From assembly GCF_000262345.1 (NCBI RefSeq), contig NZ_AJTQ01000356.1, forward strand, positions 1 to 64,000: a stretch of DNA of 64,000 nucleotides, in the 5' to 3' direction. The translations under genes and the position numbers were made by a program. This document shows positions 17,654-25,963 of this stretch, one piece after another. Position 1 is the first letter of the stretch; every line of letters starts with the position of its first letter. The notes below the pieces were generated by a model, which searched no databases, was not told where the DNA came from, and saw only the letters and a program-made list of their open reading frames with translations. Origin of the DNA: Streptomyces xiaopingdaonensis. Its GTDB lineage: Bacteria > Actinomycetota > Actinomycetes > Streptomycetales > Streptomycetaceae.

Positions 17654-20179
17654 TCAGCCCTCCTTGGAGAGGTTCGGCCCGCCTCCGGCGGCCGACTCCA
17701 CCGGGGGAGCGTCCGGCAGCGCGGACTTCTCCTCGCCCCGGAAGGTGAAGTGCTTGTCCTCACCCTCACCCTCGGTGCCGACGACGACGATGTGGCCCGG
17801 ACGGAGCTCCCCGAAGAGGATCTTCTCCGAGAGGATGTCCTCCACCTCGCGCTGGATGGTCCGGCGCAGCGGACGGGCACCCATCACCGGGTCGTAGCCC
17901 CGCTTGGCGAGCAGCTCCTTGGCCTCCGTGCTGAGCTCGATGCCCATGTCCCGGTCCTTCAGCCGCTCGTCCACCTGGGAGATCATCAGGTCCACGATGC
18001 GGACGATGTCCTCGCGGGTGAGCTGGTGGAAGACGACGGTGTCGTCGACGCGGTTGAGGAACTCGGGGCGGAAGTGCTGCTTCAGCTCGTCGTTGACCTT
18101 GGCCTTCATCCGGTCGTACCCCGTGCGGACGTCGCCCTGGGCGGCGAAGCCCAGGTTGAAGCCCTTGGAGATGTCCCGGGTGCCGAGGTTGGTCGTCATG
18201 ATGATGACCGTGTTCTTGAAGTCGACCTCGCGACCCTGGGAGTCGGTGAGGCGGCCGTCCTCCAGGATCTGGAGGAGCGAGTTGAAGATGTCCGGGTGGG
18301 CCTTCTCCACCTCGTCGAAGAGGACGACGGAGAACGGCTTGCGGCGGACCTTCTCCGTGAGCTGGCCGCCTTCCTCGTAACCGACGTAACCGGGCGGGGA
18401 GCCGAAGAGCCGCGAGACGGTGTGCTTCTCGCTGAACTCCGACATGTCGAGCGAGATCAGCGCCTCCTCGTCGCCGAAGAGGAACTCGGCGAGGGTCTTG
18501 CTGAGCTCGGTCTTACCCACACCGGACGGGCCGGCGAAGATGAACGAACCACCGGGCCGCTTCGGGTCCTTGAGGCCCGCACGGGTGCGCCGGATCGCCT
18601 GGGAGAGCGCCTTGATGGCGTCCTCCTGGCCGATGACGCGCTTGTGCAGCTCCTCCTCCATGCGCAGCAGCCTGGAGGACTCCTCCTCGGTCAGCCTCAT
18701 CACCGGGACGCCGGTGGAGGCCGCCAGGACCTCGGCGATCAGCTCCTCGTCGACCTCGGCGACGACGTCCATGTCGCCGGCCTTCCACTCCTTCTCCCGC
18801 TTCGCCTTCTGCGCGAGCAGCTGCTTCTCGGTGTCCCGGAGCGAGGCCGCCTTCTCGAAGTCCTGCGAGTCGATCGCGGACTCCTTGTCGCGGCGGACGT
18901 TGGCGACCTTCTCGTCGAACTCGCGGAGGTCCGGCGGTGCCGTCATCCGGCGGATGCGCATCCGGGAGCCGGCCTCGTCGATGAGGTCGATCGCCTTGTC
19001 GGGGAGGTAGCGGTCGGAGATGTAGCGGTCCGCCAGGGTGGCGGCGCCGACCAGCGCGGCGTCGGTGATCGAGACGCGGTGGTGCGCCTCGTACCGGTCG
19101 CGGAGGCCCTTGAGGATCTCGATCGTGTGCGGCAGCGAGGGCTCGGAGACCTGGATCGGCTGGAAGCGGCGCTCCAGGGCTGCGTCCTTCTCGAGGTACT
19201 TGCGGTACTCGTCGAGGGTGGTCGCGCCGATCGTCTGCAGCTCGCCCCGGGCGAGCATCGGCTTGAGGATGCTCGCCGCGTCGATCGCGCCCTCCGCGGC
19301 ACCTGCACCGACGAGGGTGTGCAGCTCGTCGATGAAGAGGATGATGTCGCCGCGAGTGCGGATCTCCTTGAGGACCTTCTTCAGCCGCTCCTCGAAGTCA
19401 CCGCGGTAGCGGGAGCCTGCGACGAGGGCGCCGAGGTCGAGGGTGTAGAGGTGCTTGTCCTTCAGCGTCTCCGGCACCTCGCCCTTGACGATCGCCTGCG
19501 CCAGGCCCTCGACGACGGCGGTCTTGCCGACGCCGGGCTCACCGATCAGCACCGGGTTGTTCTTGGTGCGCCGGGAGAGCACCTGCATGACGCGCTCGAT
19601 CTCCTGCTCGCGCCCGATGACCGGGTCGAGCTTGGACTCGCGCGCGGCCTGCGTGAGGTTGCGGCCGAACTGGTCCAGGACGAGCGACGTCGAAGGGGTG
19701 CCCTCGGCGGGGCCGCCCGCCGTGGCCGCCTCCTTGCCGCCGCTGTAACCGGAGAGCAGCTGGATGACCTGCTGCCGCACCCGGTTGAGGTCGGCGCCGA
19801 GCTTCACGAGGACCTGGGCGGCGACGCCCTCGCCCTCGCGGATCAGGCCGAGCAGGATGTGCTCGGTGCCGATGTAGTTGTGGCCGAGCTGAAGGGCCTC
19901 GCGGAGCGAGAGCTCCAGGACCTTCTTGGCACGGGGGGTGAAGGGGATGTGGCCCGAGGGCGCCTGCTGGCCCTGGCCGATGATCTCCTCCACCTGCTGG
20001 CGGACAGCCTCAAGCGAGATCCCGAGGCTCTCCAGGGCCTTAGCGGCGACACCCTCTCCCTCGTGGATCAGGCCCAGAAGGATGTGCTCGGTGCCGATGT
20101 AGTTGTGGTTGAGCATCCGGGCTTCTTCCTGAGCCAGGACGACAACCCGCCGCGCGCGGTCGGTGAACCTCTCGAACAT
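17654..20179 (-). CDS. clpC: ATP-dependent Clp protease ATP-binding subunit ClpC
   Basis: 841 residues, full length. Hexameric AAA+ unfoldase that feeds ClpP. Domains: two N-terminal Clp repeats (about 1-150), AAA-1 with Walker A GEPGVGKT at 213-220, a UVR/M domain in the middle ([20 protein letters not shown]), AAA-2 with [10 protein letters not shown], and a C-terminal D2-small domain with a charged tail. The ATG at 20179 begins [20 protein letters not shown], the canonical N-terminus; GAGGAG lies 9 nt upstream and inside a small hairpin. A SigR-shaped promoter lies about 150 nt upstream, in line with the known disulfide-stress control of clpC in S. coelicolor. Confidence 0.99.
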   Translation of the reverse strand: MFERFTDRARRVVVLAQEEARMLNHNYIGTEHILLGLIHEGEGVAAKALESLGISLEAVRQQVEEIIGQGQQAPSGHIPFTPRAKKVLELSLREALQLGHNYIGTEHILLGLIREGEGVAAQVLVKLGADLNRVRQQVIQLLSGYSGGKEAATAGGPAEGTPSTSLVLDQFGRNLTQAARESKLDPVIGREQEIERVMQVLSRRTKNNPVLIGEPGVGKTAVVEGLAQAIVKGEVPETLKDKHLYTLDLGALVAGSRYRGDFEERLKKVLKEIRTRGDIILFIDELHTLVGAGAAEGAIDAASILKPMLARGELQTIGATTLDEYRKYLEKDAALERRFQPIQVSEPSLPHTIEILKGLRDRYEAHHRVSITDAALVGAATLADRYISDRYLPDKAIDLIDEAGSRMRIRRMTAPPDLREFDEKVANVRRDKESAIDSQDFEKAASLRDTEKQLLAQKAKREKEWKAGDMDVVAEVDEELIAEVLAASTGVPVMRLTEEESSRLLRMEEELHKRVIGQEDAIKALSQAIRRTRAGLKDPKRPGGSFIFAGPSGVGKTELSKTLAEFLFGDEEALISLDMSEFSEKHTVSRLFGSPPGYVGYEEGGQLTEKVRRKPFSVVLFDEVEKAHPDIFNSLLQILEDGRLTDSQGREVDFKNTVIIMTTNLGTRDISKGFNLGFAAQGDVRTGYDRMKAKVNDELKQHFRPEFLNRVDDTVVFHQLTREDIVRIVDLMISQVDERLKDRDMGIELSTEAKELLAKRGYDPVMGARPLRRTIQREVEDILSEKILFGELRPGHIVVVGTEGEGEDKHFTFRGEEKSALPDAPPVESAAGGGPNLSKEG

Positions 20180-20186
20180 CGTTAAT

Positions 20187-20200
20187 CGCTCCTCAGAGCG
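20187..20200 (-). promoter_or_regulatory. hairpin holding the clpC Shine-Dalgarno sequence
   Basis: CGCTC-TGAG-GAGCG on the minus strand: a 5-bp stem whose 3' arm contains part of GAGGAG. A weak structure, but it could lower initiation at low temperature or until unfolded. Confidence 0.35.
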
Positions 20201-20210
20201 GTCAGGCAGT

Positions 20211-20227
20211 GAGGGGACGCTCCCCTC
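20211..20227 (-). repeat. hairpin in the clpC leader
   Basis: GAGGGGA-GCG-TCCCCTC: a 7-bp perfect stem with a 3-nt loop, 10 nt upstream of the hairpin that contains the ribosome site. Possibly an mRNA stability element. Confidence 0.4.
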
Positions 20228-20326
20228 GCTGTCCTTCCGCAGCTTAGTCCCGCAACGGGGGACCGCTCATTCCAACTGCCGACACCGGTCCATCGTCTCG
20301 TGCCCCGGGCAGCCGACAACAGTTCC

Positions 20327-20353
20327 AACCCGATGGTGCGAGACGATGTTCCC
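20327..20353 (-). promoter_or_regulatory. candidate SigR promoter of clpC
   Basis: GGGAAC (20348-20353, minus strand), exactly 18 nt, then GTT (20327-20329). The SigR consensus is GGAAT or GGAAC-N18/19-GTT. Transcription would start near 20320, giving a leader of about 140 nt. Confidence 0.6.
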
Positions 20354-21056
20354 GCAGGCCAGGCGTATCCGCCTGGTTCCACTACGCCGACGGCGAACGT
20401 GGCGCCGTCGACACGCCCGTCAGTAACGGACACCGCTGCCCCTCACCCCCGTTCCACCGCTGCCGCCTCCGGAGCACGTGCCGTCTCCACGGACCTCACG
20501 AGCCGCCCACCACCTGGGGCGGAGCGCTGCGATCGCCGTGTCCGAGCCGTCACGCGCCGCTCTTCCTCTCCTGTCGGGGCTCTTACCCCCGAACACGCAC
20601 AGTCCATGCCGACGGGGGCGTACGCGGGGCAGCACATCCGCTGACGGCGAACAGGGTTGCGCGCCCAGGAGAGGCGCAGGAAGCACAGTGTGACGTGAGC
20701 GCCCAACTGAGCGTCACCACCACGGCGTTGGCGGGCCCCGGCGAAGGACCTCGGCAGGGCAGGACGGAGCGGCGCGCACTGGCGGGCGTCACGCTCCGGA
20801 ACCGGTGCTCGGCGCCGAAGCCGGCCGCACGGGCCCTGGCGCCGTCGCGCAGAGTGAGGCGGGGCCGGCCGGCGGCGCACCCGGGGCTGGCCCCGGTGAG
20901 CCGCCCGCCCGGCGCGGGCCCGAGGGAGCCGCTTTGGTCCGCCTTATGCACCGGCGCTGCGGCCGGGCCGCGGAGTCGGCCCGGTGCGGCCGCCGGGCGG
21001 CGACGCGTCGTGCGCGCCCGGCTCGTCGCGGCCGGGGCTGCCGGCCGCTCCGCTGT
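20354..21056. other. intergenic region between clpC and lsr2
   Basis: About 700 nt between the clpC promoter and the end of lsr2. No reading frame on either strand shows a conserved domain, a convincing ribosome site or normal codon use. No tRNA or hairpin terminator was recognised. Confidence 0.45.
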
Positions 21057-21386
21057 TCAGCTCGTGGCCTTCTCGTACGCCTCGCGGATGCCGGCCGGCA
21101 CCCGACCGCGGTCGTTGACGTCGTACCCCTGCTCCTTCGCCCACGCGCGGATCTTCGCGGTGTCCGGGGAGCTGCCACCCGACGCGCGGCCCTTGCCGCG
21201 TGCCGAGCGCCCGCCGGTGCGGCGCCCGCTCTTGACGTACGGCTCGAGCAGACCGCGCAGCTTCTCCGCGTTCGCCGACGTGAGGTCGATCTCGTAGGAC
21301 TTGCCGTCGAGTGCAAACGTCACTGTCTCGTCGGCCTCTCCGCCCTCGAGGTCGTCGAGAAGAAGTACCTGGACCTTCTGCGCCAC
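21057..21386 (-). CDS. lsr2: Lsr2-type nucleoid-associated protein
   Basis: 109 residues. An H-NS-like xenogeneic silencer that bridges AT-rich DNA. The N-terminal dimerisation domain (QKVQVLLLDDLEGGEADETV, FALDGKSYEIDLTSANAEKL) is followed by a basic linker and a C-terminal DNA-binding domain with the AT-hook-like RGR motif in NDRGRVPAGI. The start is GTG with GGGAG 6 nt upstream. The upstream DNA is markedly AT-rich with ACTGA repeats, so autorepression is plausible. Confidence 0.97.
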   Translation of the reverse strand: MAQKVQVLLLDDLEGGEADETVTFALDGKSYEIDLTSANAEKLRGLLEPYVKSGRRTGGRSARGKGRASGGSSPDTAKIRAWAKEQGYDVNDRGRVPAGIREAYEKATS

Positions 21387-21663
21387 CGGTTACTCCCATT
21401 CGTCGATAACTGAATACTGATACTGACGACGAAAGCAAACCGCTTTTCCCGGTAAAACACAAACCCCGGACCGAGTTTGCCGCCGACCTGCTCATGATTG
21501 ACGGACCTTTCGGACATAGCGACGCCCTCTTCACCGACGTGGCGACGGTTCGCCGCGCATCCCGTGAGAGGTCGCGTCAAAGGGATCGCGTCTTGTTCGG
21601 ACGCGATCCCCGAACCCCGCCTTCGCGCCGCCGTGTTCGGCGCGGGAGAGAAGTCCCGACGGT
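21387..21663 (-). promoter_or_regulatory. AT-rich lsr2 promoter region with ACTGA repeats
   Basis: The first 90 nt upstream of lsr2 are far richer in A/T than the surroundings. Short direct repeats AACTGA / ATACTGA / TACTGA occupy about 21408-21426. TATTCA with TTGCTT 16 nt upstream (minus strand) is a possible promoter. A natural Lsr2 binding site. Confidence 0.5.
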
Positions 21664-22188
21664 TCACAGATACAGCAGCATGCGGCTGTTGCCCAGGGTG
21701 TTCGGCTTCACCCGTTCGAGATCCAGGAACTCCGCCACTCCCTCGTCATAGGAACGGAGCAGCTCGCTGTAGACATCGCCGTCGACGGGCGTCTCGCCGA
21801 TCTCGGCGAAGCCGTGCCGGGCGAAGAAGTCGACTTCGAAGGTGAGGCAGAAAATGCGCCGCACGCCGATCCAGCGCGCGGTCCTGACGAGCTTGTCGAG
21901 CACCTGGTGCCCGATACCCGTGCCGCGCTGGTCGCGGGCGACCGCGAGCGTCCTGACCTCGGCGAGGTCCTCCCACATGACGTGGAGGGCGCCGCACCCG
22001 ACGATCCTTCCGTCGTGGTCGCGCTCGGCCACCCAGAACTCCTGGATGTCCTCGTAAAGCGTGACCCACTGTTTCCCGAGCAGGATGCGCTCGCGGGTGT
22101 ACGCGTCGATGAGGTCGTGCATCGCGGGGACATCGGCGGTCCGCGCCCTGCGCACGGTGGTTTCGCTATGCGGATCGGCTGCGGACAT
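21664..22188 (-). CDS. argA: amino-acid N-acetyltransferase (ArgA-like GNAT)
   Basis: 174 residues. It resembles the single-domain N-acetylglutamate synthase of Mycobacterium (Rv2747): VRRARTADVPAMHDLIDAY, LYEDIQEFWVAERD, GCGALHVMWEDLAEVRTLAV, the GNAT acetyl-CoA loop RDQRGTGIGHQVLDKLV, and FFARHGFAEI with NTLGNSRMLLYL at the end. It would make N-acetylglutamate for arginine synthesis, in addition to the bifunctional ArgJ usual in Streptomyces. The ATG at 22188 follows a TAGCGT box by 7 nt. It sits between lsr2 and a BlaI-type repressor; no arginine genes are near. Confidence 0.87.
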   Translation of the reverse strand: MSAADPHSETTVRRARTADVPAMHDLIDAYTRERILLGKQWVTLYEDIQEFWVAERDHDGRIVGCGALHVMWEDLAEVRTLAVARDQRGTGIGHQVLDKLVRTARWIGVRRIFCLTFEVDFFARHGFAEIGETPVDGDVYSELLRSYDEGVAEFLDLERVKPNTLGNSRMLLYL

Positions 22189-22195
22189 GCAACGG

Positions 22196-22201
22196 ACGCT
22201 A
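22196..22201 (-). promoter_or_regulatory. -10 box of leaderless argA-like promoter
   Basis: TAGCGT with a 7-nt spacer (CCGTTGC) to the ATG. It overlaps the stop codon of the upstream BlaI-type gene. Confidence 0.55.
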
Positions 22202-22744
22202 TCGCTCGGAACCGCCGGCGCCCGAAGCCGGGGGTTCCGCGCTCCGAGGTCCTGGCGAACTCCGAGAAGTGCCGGTCTCCGGGAGATCCGACTCGTTGCC
22301 GTCGGAAGGGAGTTGGGAGTCGGAAGGCCGTTCCGCTGGTTCGGCGGAAGGCGGGCCCTCTCTCGGCTCGTCCACGCGCACGCCGTTCAACTGGACGACG
22401 CGGAGTGCGTCCCTGAGTACTCCGACCTGTTCCGGCGACATCATGCCGAAGAAGTCGACGAGAGCGGCCGCCGGGTTGTCGCTCGCCGACCACGCCTCCT
22501 TCATCAGCGCGGCCGAGTAGGCGGCACGCGTGGAGATGGGTTCGTACCTATAGGCGCGGCCTTGCTGGTGCCGACGGACCCAGCCCTTCTGATGCAGGTT
22601 GTCCATTACGGTCATCACCGTCGTGTAGGCGATGGTGCGTTCCGATTCGAGGTCCTCGAGGACTTCCCGGACCGTGACGGGACGATTCCACCGCCAGATC
22701 CGCGTCATGACGGCGTCTTCCAACTCTCCCAGTGGCCGAGGCAC
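22199..22744 (-). CDS. BlaI/MecI/CopY-family repressor
   Basis: 181 residues. The winged-helix domain is N-terminal (about 1-85): PLGELEDAVMTRIWRWNRPV, TVREVLEDLESERTIAYTTV, and MTVMDNLHQKGWVRRHQQGR, followed by a dimerisation helix (about 85-125). The last 55 residues are a disordered Pro/Ser/Glu tail unusual for the family. The GTG start follows TACCAT by 6 nt. In this family induction needs a BlaR1/M56 membrane protease; none is encoded next to it, so the signal is unknown. Confidence 0.9.
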   Translation of the reverse strand: MPRPLGELEDAVMTRIWRWNRPVTVREVLEDLESERTIAYTTVMTVMDNLHQKGWVRRHQQGRAYRYEPISTRAAYSAALMKEAWSASDNPAAALVDFFGMMSPEQVGVLRDALRVVQLNGVRVDEPREGPPSAEPAERPSDSQLPSDGNESDLPETGTSRSSPGPRSAEPPASGAGGSER

Positions 22745-22750
22745 GTGTGA

Positions 22751-22756
22751 ATGGTA
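22751..22756 (-). promoter_or_regulatory. -10 box of leaderless BlaI-family promoter
   Basis: TACCAT with a 6-nt spacer (TCACAC) to the GTG at 22744. Confidence 0.45.
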
Positions 22757-22836
22757 GTGGGAGATGTCCTGATACGGAGGGTTTTCCGGCCTGCATCGGG
22801 GGGCGCGTAACCCACCTCCGCTCGGGCGGAAGCAGG

Positions 22837-23025
22837 TCAGCGCTGCTGCGCGGGGCTCCCGGACTGCGACTGCTGCACGGCCTCGGCGCTGGCGAGGGCG
22901 GCGTCGACCGCGCCGTCCTCCTTCGCCTTGTTGGCTCCGCCCTGGCTCTTCACGATCGTCACGATGAGGGCGGTGAAGGCGACCGCCATCACGAACGGCG
23001 GTGTGAGTGCGGCGATGTAGTCCAT
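22837..23025 (-). CDS. small single-span membrane protein
   Basis: 62 residues. One hydrophobic helix at the N-terminus (IAALTPPFVMAVAFTALIVTIV) then a short polar tail rich in Ala/Gln/Ser. The ATG at 23025 has a perfect AGGAGG 9 nt upstream, which is the main reason to call it. Nothing is known of its function. It shares the strand with the next unknown gene, 91 nt away. Confidence 0.72.
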   Translation of the reverse strand: MDYIAALTPPFVMAVAFTALIVTIVKSQGGANKAKEDGAVDAALASAEAVQQSQSGSPAQQR

Positions 23026-23116
23026 GGCTCCGGGCCTCCTAGACGGTCGGGGCACCACCCTAGCGCGGGGCCCCTGGCCCCCTTCCGTACGCCCCGGACG
23101 CCGGAAGGGGGCCGGG

Positions 23117-23953
23117 TCAGGCCGTCGCGGCCGGGGTCGGGTGGGCCTGCGTCGTCGGGCCGGGGCGGCGCGGAGGGAAGACCTCGGCCGGGGTGGGCAC
23201 GGGCTGGACCGGGTGCGCGGACGGGGGCTCGGTCTCCTCGCGGCCGGGAGCGTGCTGGGGCTCGGGCTCCTCGGACGGGGGCTCGGCCGGGGCGCCCTCG
23301 TCCGGGGGTGTCTCCTGGTCGCCGTTCTCCTCGGGCGCCGCGTCCAGCTCGGGGCCCTCGGGGGCGGGGGCAGGCGATGCGGTGTCCGGCGGGGCGAGGG
23401 GCTCCGTGGAGTCGGGCTCGGGGGCGAGTCGGGGCTGCGGGGCGTCGGCGGGGAGAGCGTGGGGCTCGTGCGCCGGGCGGGCGGGGGCGGGGATGCGCGG
23501 CGTCTCGGGCGACGGCGCGCTGCGCCCCCTGGGCAGCGAGGGGAGACGGGTGCGGACGGCGAGGTCGGCGATGCGCTCGCAGCGGAGCAGGAGCGCCTCG
23601 CGGCGGGCGCGCTCCTGCGGCCCCGCCGCCTCGGCGCAGAGGGAACGCAGCGCCGCGAGATCGTCGGGGCGCGGGAGGTAGCCGGCCGTGAGGGCCTCTT
23701 CGAGTTCGGCGAGGTAGCCGGCGGCGGCCCCGGGGAGCGCCTCACGGTAGCGGGCGAGGTCGGCGAGGAGGAAGGAGCGCAGCCGCCGGGACTCGCTGAC
23801 GGCCTCCTCGACGGCGTCGGCGAGCCGCACGCAGCCGTGCGCGTCGGCGGCGACGGGATCGGCCTTCAGGGCGAGGGCGAGGGCGCTCCGCAGTACGCGC
23901 AGTTCCTCTGCGCTGAACGCCATGCCGCCGCGGGAACCGTAGGGCGTGGGCAT
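23117..23953 (-). CDS. conserved hypothetical protein with helical head and Pro-rich tail
   Basis: 278 residues. The first 145 residues are helical and charged (MAFSAEELRVLRSALALALK, VSESRRLRSFLLADLARYRE, AGYLAELEEALTAGYLPRPD); the rest is a disordered tail very rich in Pro, Glu and Ala. No signal peptide or membrane span. The start chosen follows TATCGT by 6 nt (leaderless); a second Met at residue 11 (23923) is an alternative. I recognise no domain. Confidence 0.75.
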   Translation of the reverse strand: MPTPYGSRGGMAFSAEELRVLRSALALALKADPVAADAHGCVRLADAVEEAVSESRRLRSFLLADLARYREALPGAAAGYLAELEEALTAGYLPRPDDLAALRSLCAEAAGPQERARREALLLRCERIADLAVRTRLPSLPRGRSAPSPETPRIPAPARPAHEPHALPADAPQPRLAPEPDSTEPLAPPDTASPAPAPEGPELDAAPEENGDQETPPDEGAPAEPPSEEPEPQHAPGREETEPPSAHPVQPVPTPAEVFPPRRPGPTTQAHPTPAATA

Positions 23954-23959
23954 GGCCAG

Positions 23960-23965
23960 ACGATA
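23960..23965 (-). promoter_or_regulatory. -10 box of leaderless promoter for the Pro-rich protein
   Basis: TATCGT, 6-nt spacer (CTGGCC), ATG at 23953. The region just upstream is locally A/T-rich. Confidence 0.5.
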
Positions 23966-24085
23966 AGTCCAGAAGCGAAAAAAGGGACTTAAAGTTGCTT
24001 TCGGGCGTGGCGATCGGTGACGCGGGCAGCCCGGACCTCCCCGCGGACGGCCGAGGGGCGTGTCCGCGGGGTCGGGTCGGCGGGG

Positions 24086-24883
24086 TCAGACGCGGGAGAC
24101 GTTCCGCTCGTAGACGAGCCGCAGGCCGATCAGCGTCAGCCAGGGCTCGTGCTCGTCGATCACGGTCGCCTCGCCGAGGACCATCGGGCTGAGGCCGCCG
24201 GTAGCGATCACCGTGACGTCGTCCGGGTCGTCGGCGAGCTCCGCCGCCATCCGGTTGACGACGCCGTCGACCTGGCCCGCGAAGCCGTAGAGAATGCCGG
24301 ACTGCATCGCCTCGACGGTGTTCTTGCCGATCACGCTCCGGGGGCGGGCGAGTTCGATCTTGCGGAGCTGCGCGCCGCGTACGCCGAGCGCGTCGACCGA
24401 GATCTCGATGCCGGGGGCGATCACGCCGCCCACGTACTCGCCTCGCGCGGAGACGGCGTCGAAGGTGGTCGCCGTGCCGAAGTCGACGACGACGCACGGG
24501 CCGCGGTAGAGCTCGACGGCCGCCAGCGCGTTGATGATCCGGTCGGCGCCGACCTCCTTCGGGTTGTCCATGAGGATCGGGACGCCCGTCTTCACGCCCG
24601 GCTCGACGAGGATCGCGGGGATGTCGCCGTAGTAGCGCCTGGTGACCTCGCGCAGCTCGTGGAGGACGGCGGGGACCGTCGAGCAGATCGCGATGCCCTC
24701 GATGTTGTCGCCGAGCTCCTCGCCGAGCAGCGGATGCATGGCCATGAGCCCCTGGAGCAGCACGGCCAACTCGTCGGCGGTGCGGCGCGGATCGGTCGAG
24801 ATGCGCCAGTGCTCGACGATCTCCTCGCCGTCGAAGAGCCCGAGGACGGTGTGGGTGTTGCCTACGTCGATGGTGAGCAGCAT
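24086..24883 (-). CDS. coaX: type III pantothenate kinase
   Basis: 265 residues. It phosphorylates pantothenate, the first step to CoA, and belongs to the ASKHA fold. Motifs: MLLTIDVGNTHTVLGLFDGE (phosphate loop) at the N-terminus, VGADRIINALAAV, VVDFGTATTFDAVS, and GGVIAPGIEIS. The type III enzyme is not inhibited by CoA, unlike type I. It is the last gene of the panC-nadB-nadC operon, 18 nt after nadC, with GGAG upstream of its ATG. Confidence 0.96.
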   Translation of the reverse strand: MLLTIDVGNTHTVLGLFDGEEIVEHWRISTDPRRTADELAVLLQGLMAMHPLLGEELGDNIEGIAICSTVPAVLHELREVTRRYYGDIPAILVEPGVKTGVPILMDNPKEVGADRIINALAAVELYRGPCVVVDFGTATTFDAVSARGEYVGGVIAPGIEISVDALGVRGAQLRKIELARPRSVIGKNTVEAMQSGILYGFAGQVDGVVNRMAAELADDPDDVTVIATGGLSPMVLGEATVIDEHEPWLTLIGLRLVYERNVSRV

Positions 24884-24901
24884 GCGGTCTTCGTCGCTCC
24901 G

Positions 24902-25963
24902 TCAGTCGTCTTCGGCGAACGCGCCCGCGGGGCGCAGGTCGAGGCCGATGTCGAGGATCGGCGACGAGTGGGTGAGGGCGCCCACGGCGAGGTAGTCGAC
25001 GCCTGCGGCCGCGTACTCGGCGGCGCCCGCGAGGGTGAGGCGCCCGGAGGACTCCAGACGGCAGCGGCCCGCGACGAGGCGGACGGCCTCCGCCGTCTCG
25101 GCCGGGGTGAAGTTGTCGAGCAGCACCAGATCGGCGCCGGCCGCCAACACCGGCTCGAGTTGGGCGAGTTCGTCGACCTCCACCTCGATGGGGACGCCGG
25201 GGAACTCGGTGCGCACCCGCGCGAACGCCTCGGCGACGCCGCCGGCCGCCACGACGTGGTTGTCCTTGACGAGCGCGGCGTCCGAGAGCGACATCCGGTG
25301 GTTCTCGCCGCCGCCGCAGCGCACCGCGTACTTCTCCAGTGCGCGCAGGCCCGGCGTCGTCTTGCGGCTGTCGCGGACCTTGGTGCGCGTGCCCTCCAGC
25401 GCGTCGGACCAGGCGCGGGTCGCGGTCGCGATGCCGGAGAGGCGGCACAGGAGGTTGAGGGCGCTCCGCTCGCCCGTGAGCAGGTCGCGGGTGCGGGTGC
25501 GGACGGTGAGCAGCGGCTGTCCCCGCTCGACGCGGGCGCCGTCCTCGACGTGCCGCTCGACCTCGAACTCGTCGGTGCACACGACCGAGAGGACCGCCTC
25601 CGCGACCCGCAGCCCCGCGACGGTGCCGGCCTCGCGGGCGGTGAAGTCCGCGACGGCGAAGGCGTCCTCAGGGACGGTGGCGACGGTGGTGACGTCGACG
25701 CCGTTGTCGAGGTCCTCCTCGATCGCGAGGTGCGCGACGTCCTCGACCTGGACGGGGTCGAGGCCCGCCTCGGCGAGGAGGGCGGCGAGGTCGGGGTCGA
25801 GGCCGCAGTCGATCGGGTCGAGGCCCGCGCCCTCGTGGCCGCCGCAGCCGCAGGAGTCGCCGCAGCCGTCGGCGCCCGCCGCCGGGCCGCCGATCTGGAG
25901 GAGCGGGACATCGACGGGCTCGGGACGGCGCTCCTGGGAGGAGTCCTGGGTGGGGCTGGTCAC
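24902..25963 (-). CDS. nadC: nicotinate-nucleotide pyrophosphorylase (carboxylating)
   Basis: 353 residues. Converts quinolinate and PRPP to nicotinate mononucleotide. The catalytic core has IEEDLDNGVDVTTVATVPED, DSRKTTPGLRALEKYAVRCG, GGGENHRMSLSDAALVKDNH and EVEVDELAQLEPVLAAGADL. The first 60 residues are an extension not found in the usual ~285-residue enzyme; it carries a Cys cluster (C34, C38, C40, H43, C53, in ADGCGDSCGCGGHEG). Start GTG, overlapping the nadB stop by GTGA (25960-25963). Confidence 0.96.
   Translation of the reverse strand: MTSPTQDSSQERRPEPVDVPLLQIGGPAAGADGCGDSCGCGGHEGAGLDPIDCGLDPDLAALLAEAGLDPVQVEDVAHLAIEEDLDNGVDVTTVATVPEDAFAVADFTAREAGTVAGLRVAEAVLSVVCTDEFEVERHVEDGARVERGQPLLTVRTRTRDLLTGERSALNLLCRLSGIATATRAWSDALEGTRTKVRDSRKTTPGLRALEKYAVRCGGGENHRMSLSDAALVKDNHVVAAGGVAEAFARVRTEFPGVPIEVEVDELAQLEPVLAAGADLVLLDNFTPAETAEAVRLVAGRCRLESSGRLTLAGAAEYAAAGVDYLAVGALTHSSPILDIGLDLRPAGAFAEDD

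Noticed and set aside
20180..20430. ClgR operator before clpC.
   Set aside because: No copy of the GTTCGC...GCGAAC pattern was seen; only the SigR-like box fits.
20443..20951. Long open frames on both strands between clpC and lsr2.
   Set aside because: Arg/Ala/Pro/Gly-rich composition, no conserved motif and no ribosome site. High-GC sequence gives long frames by chance.
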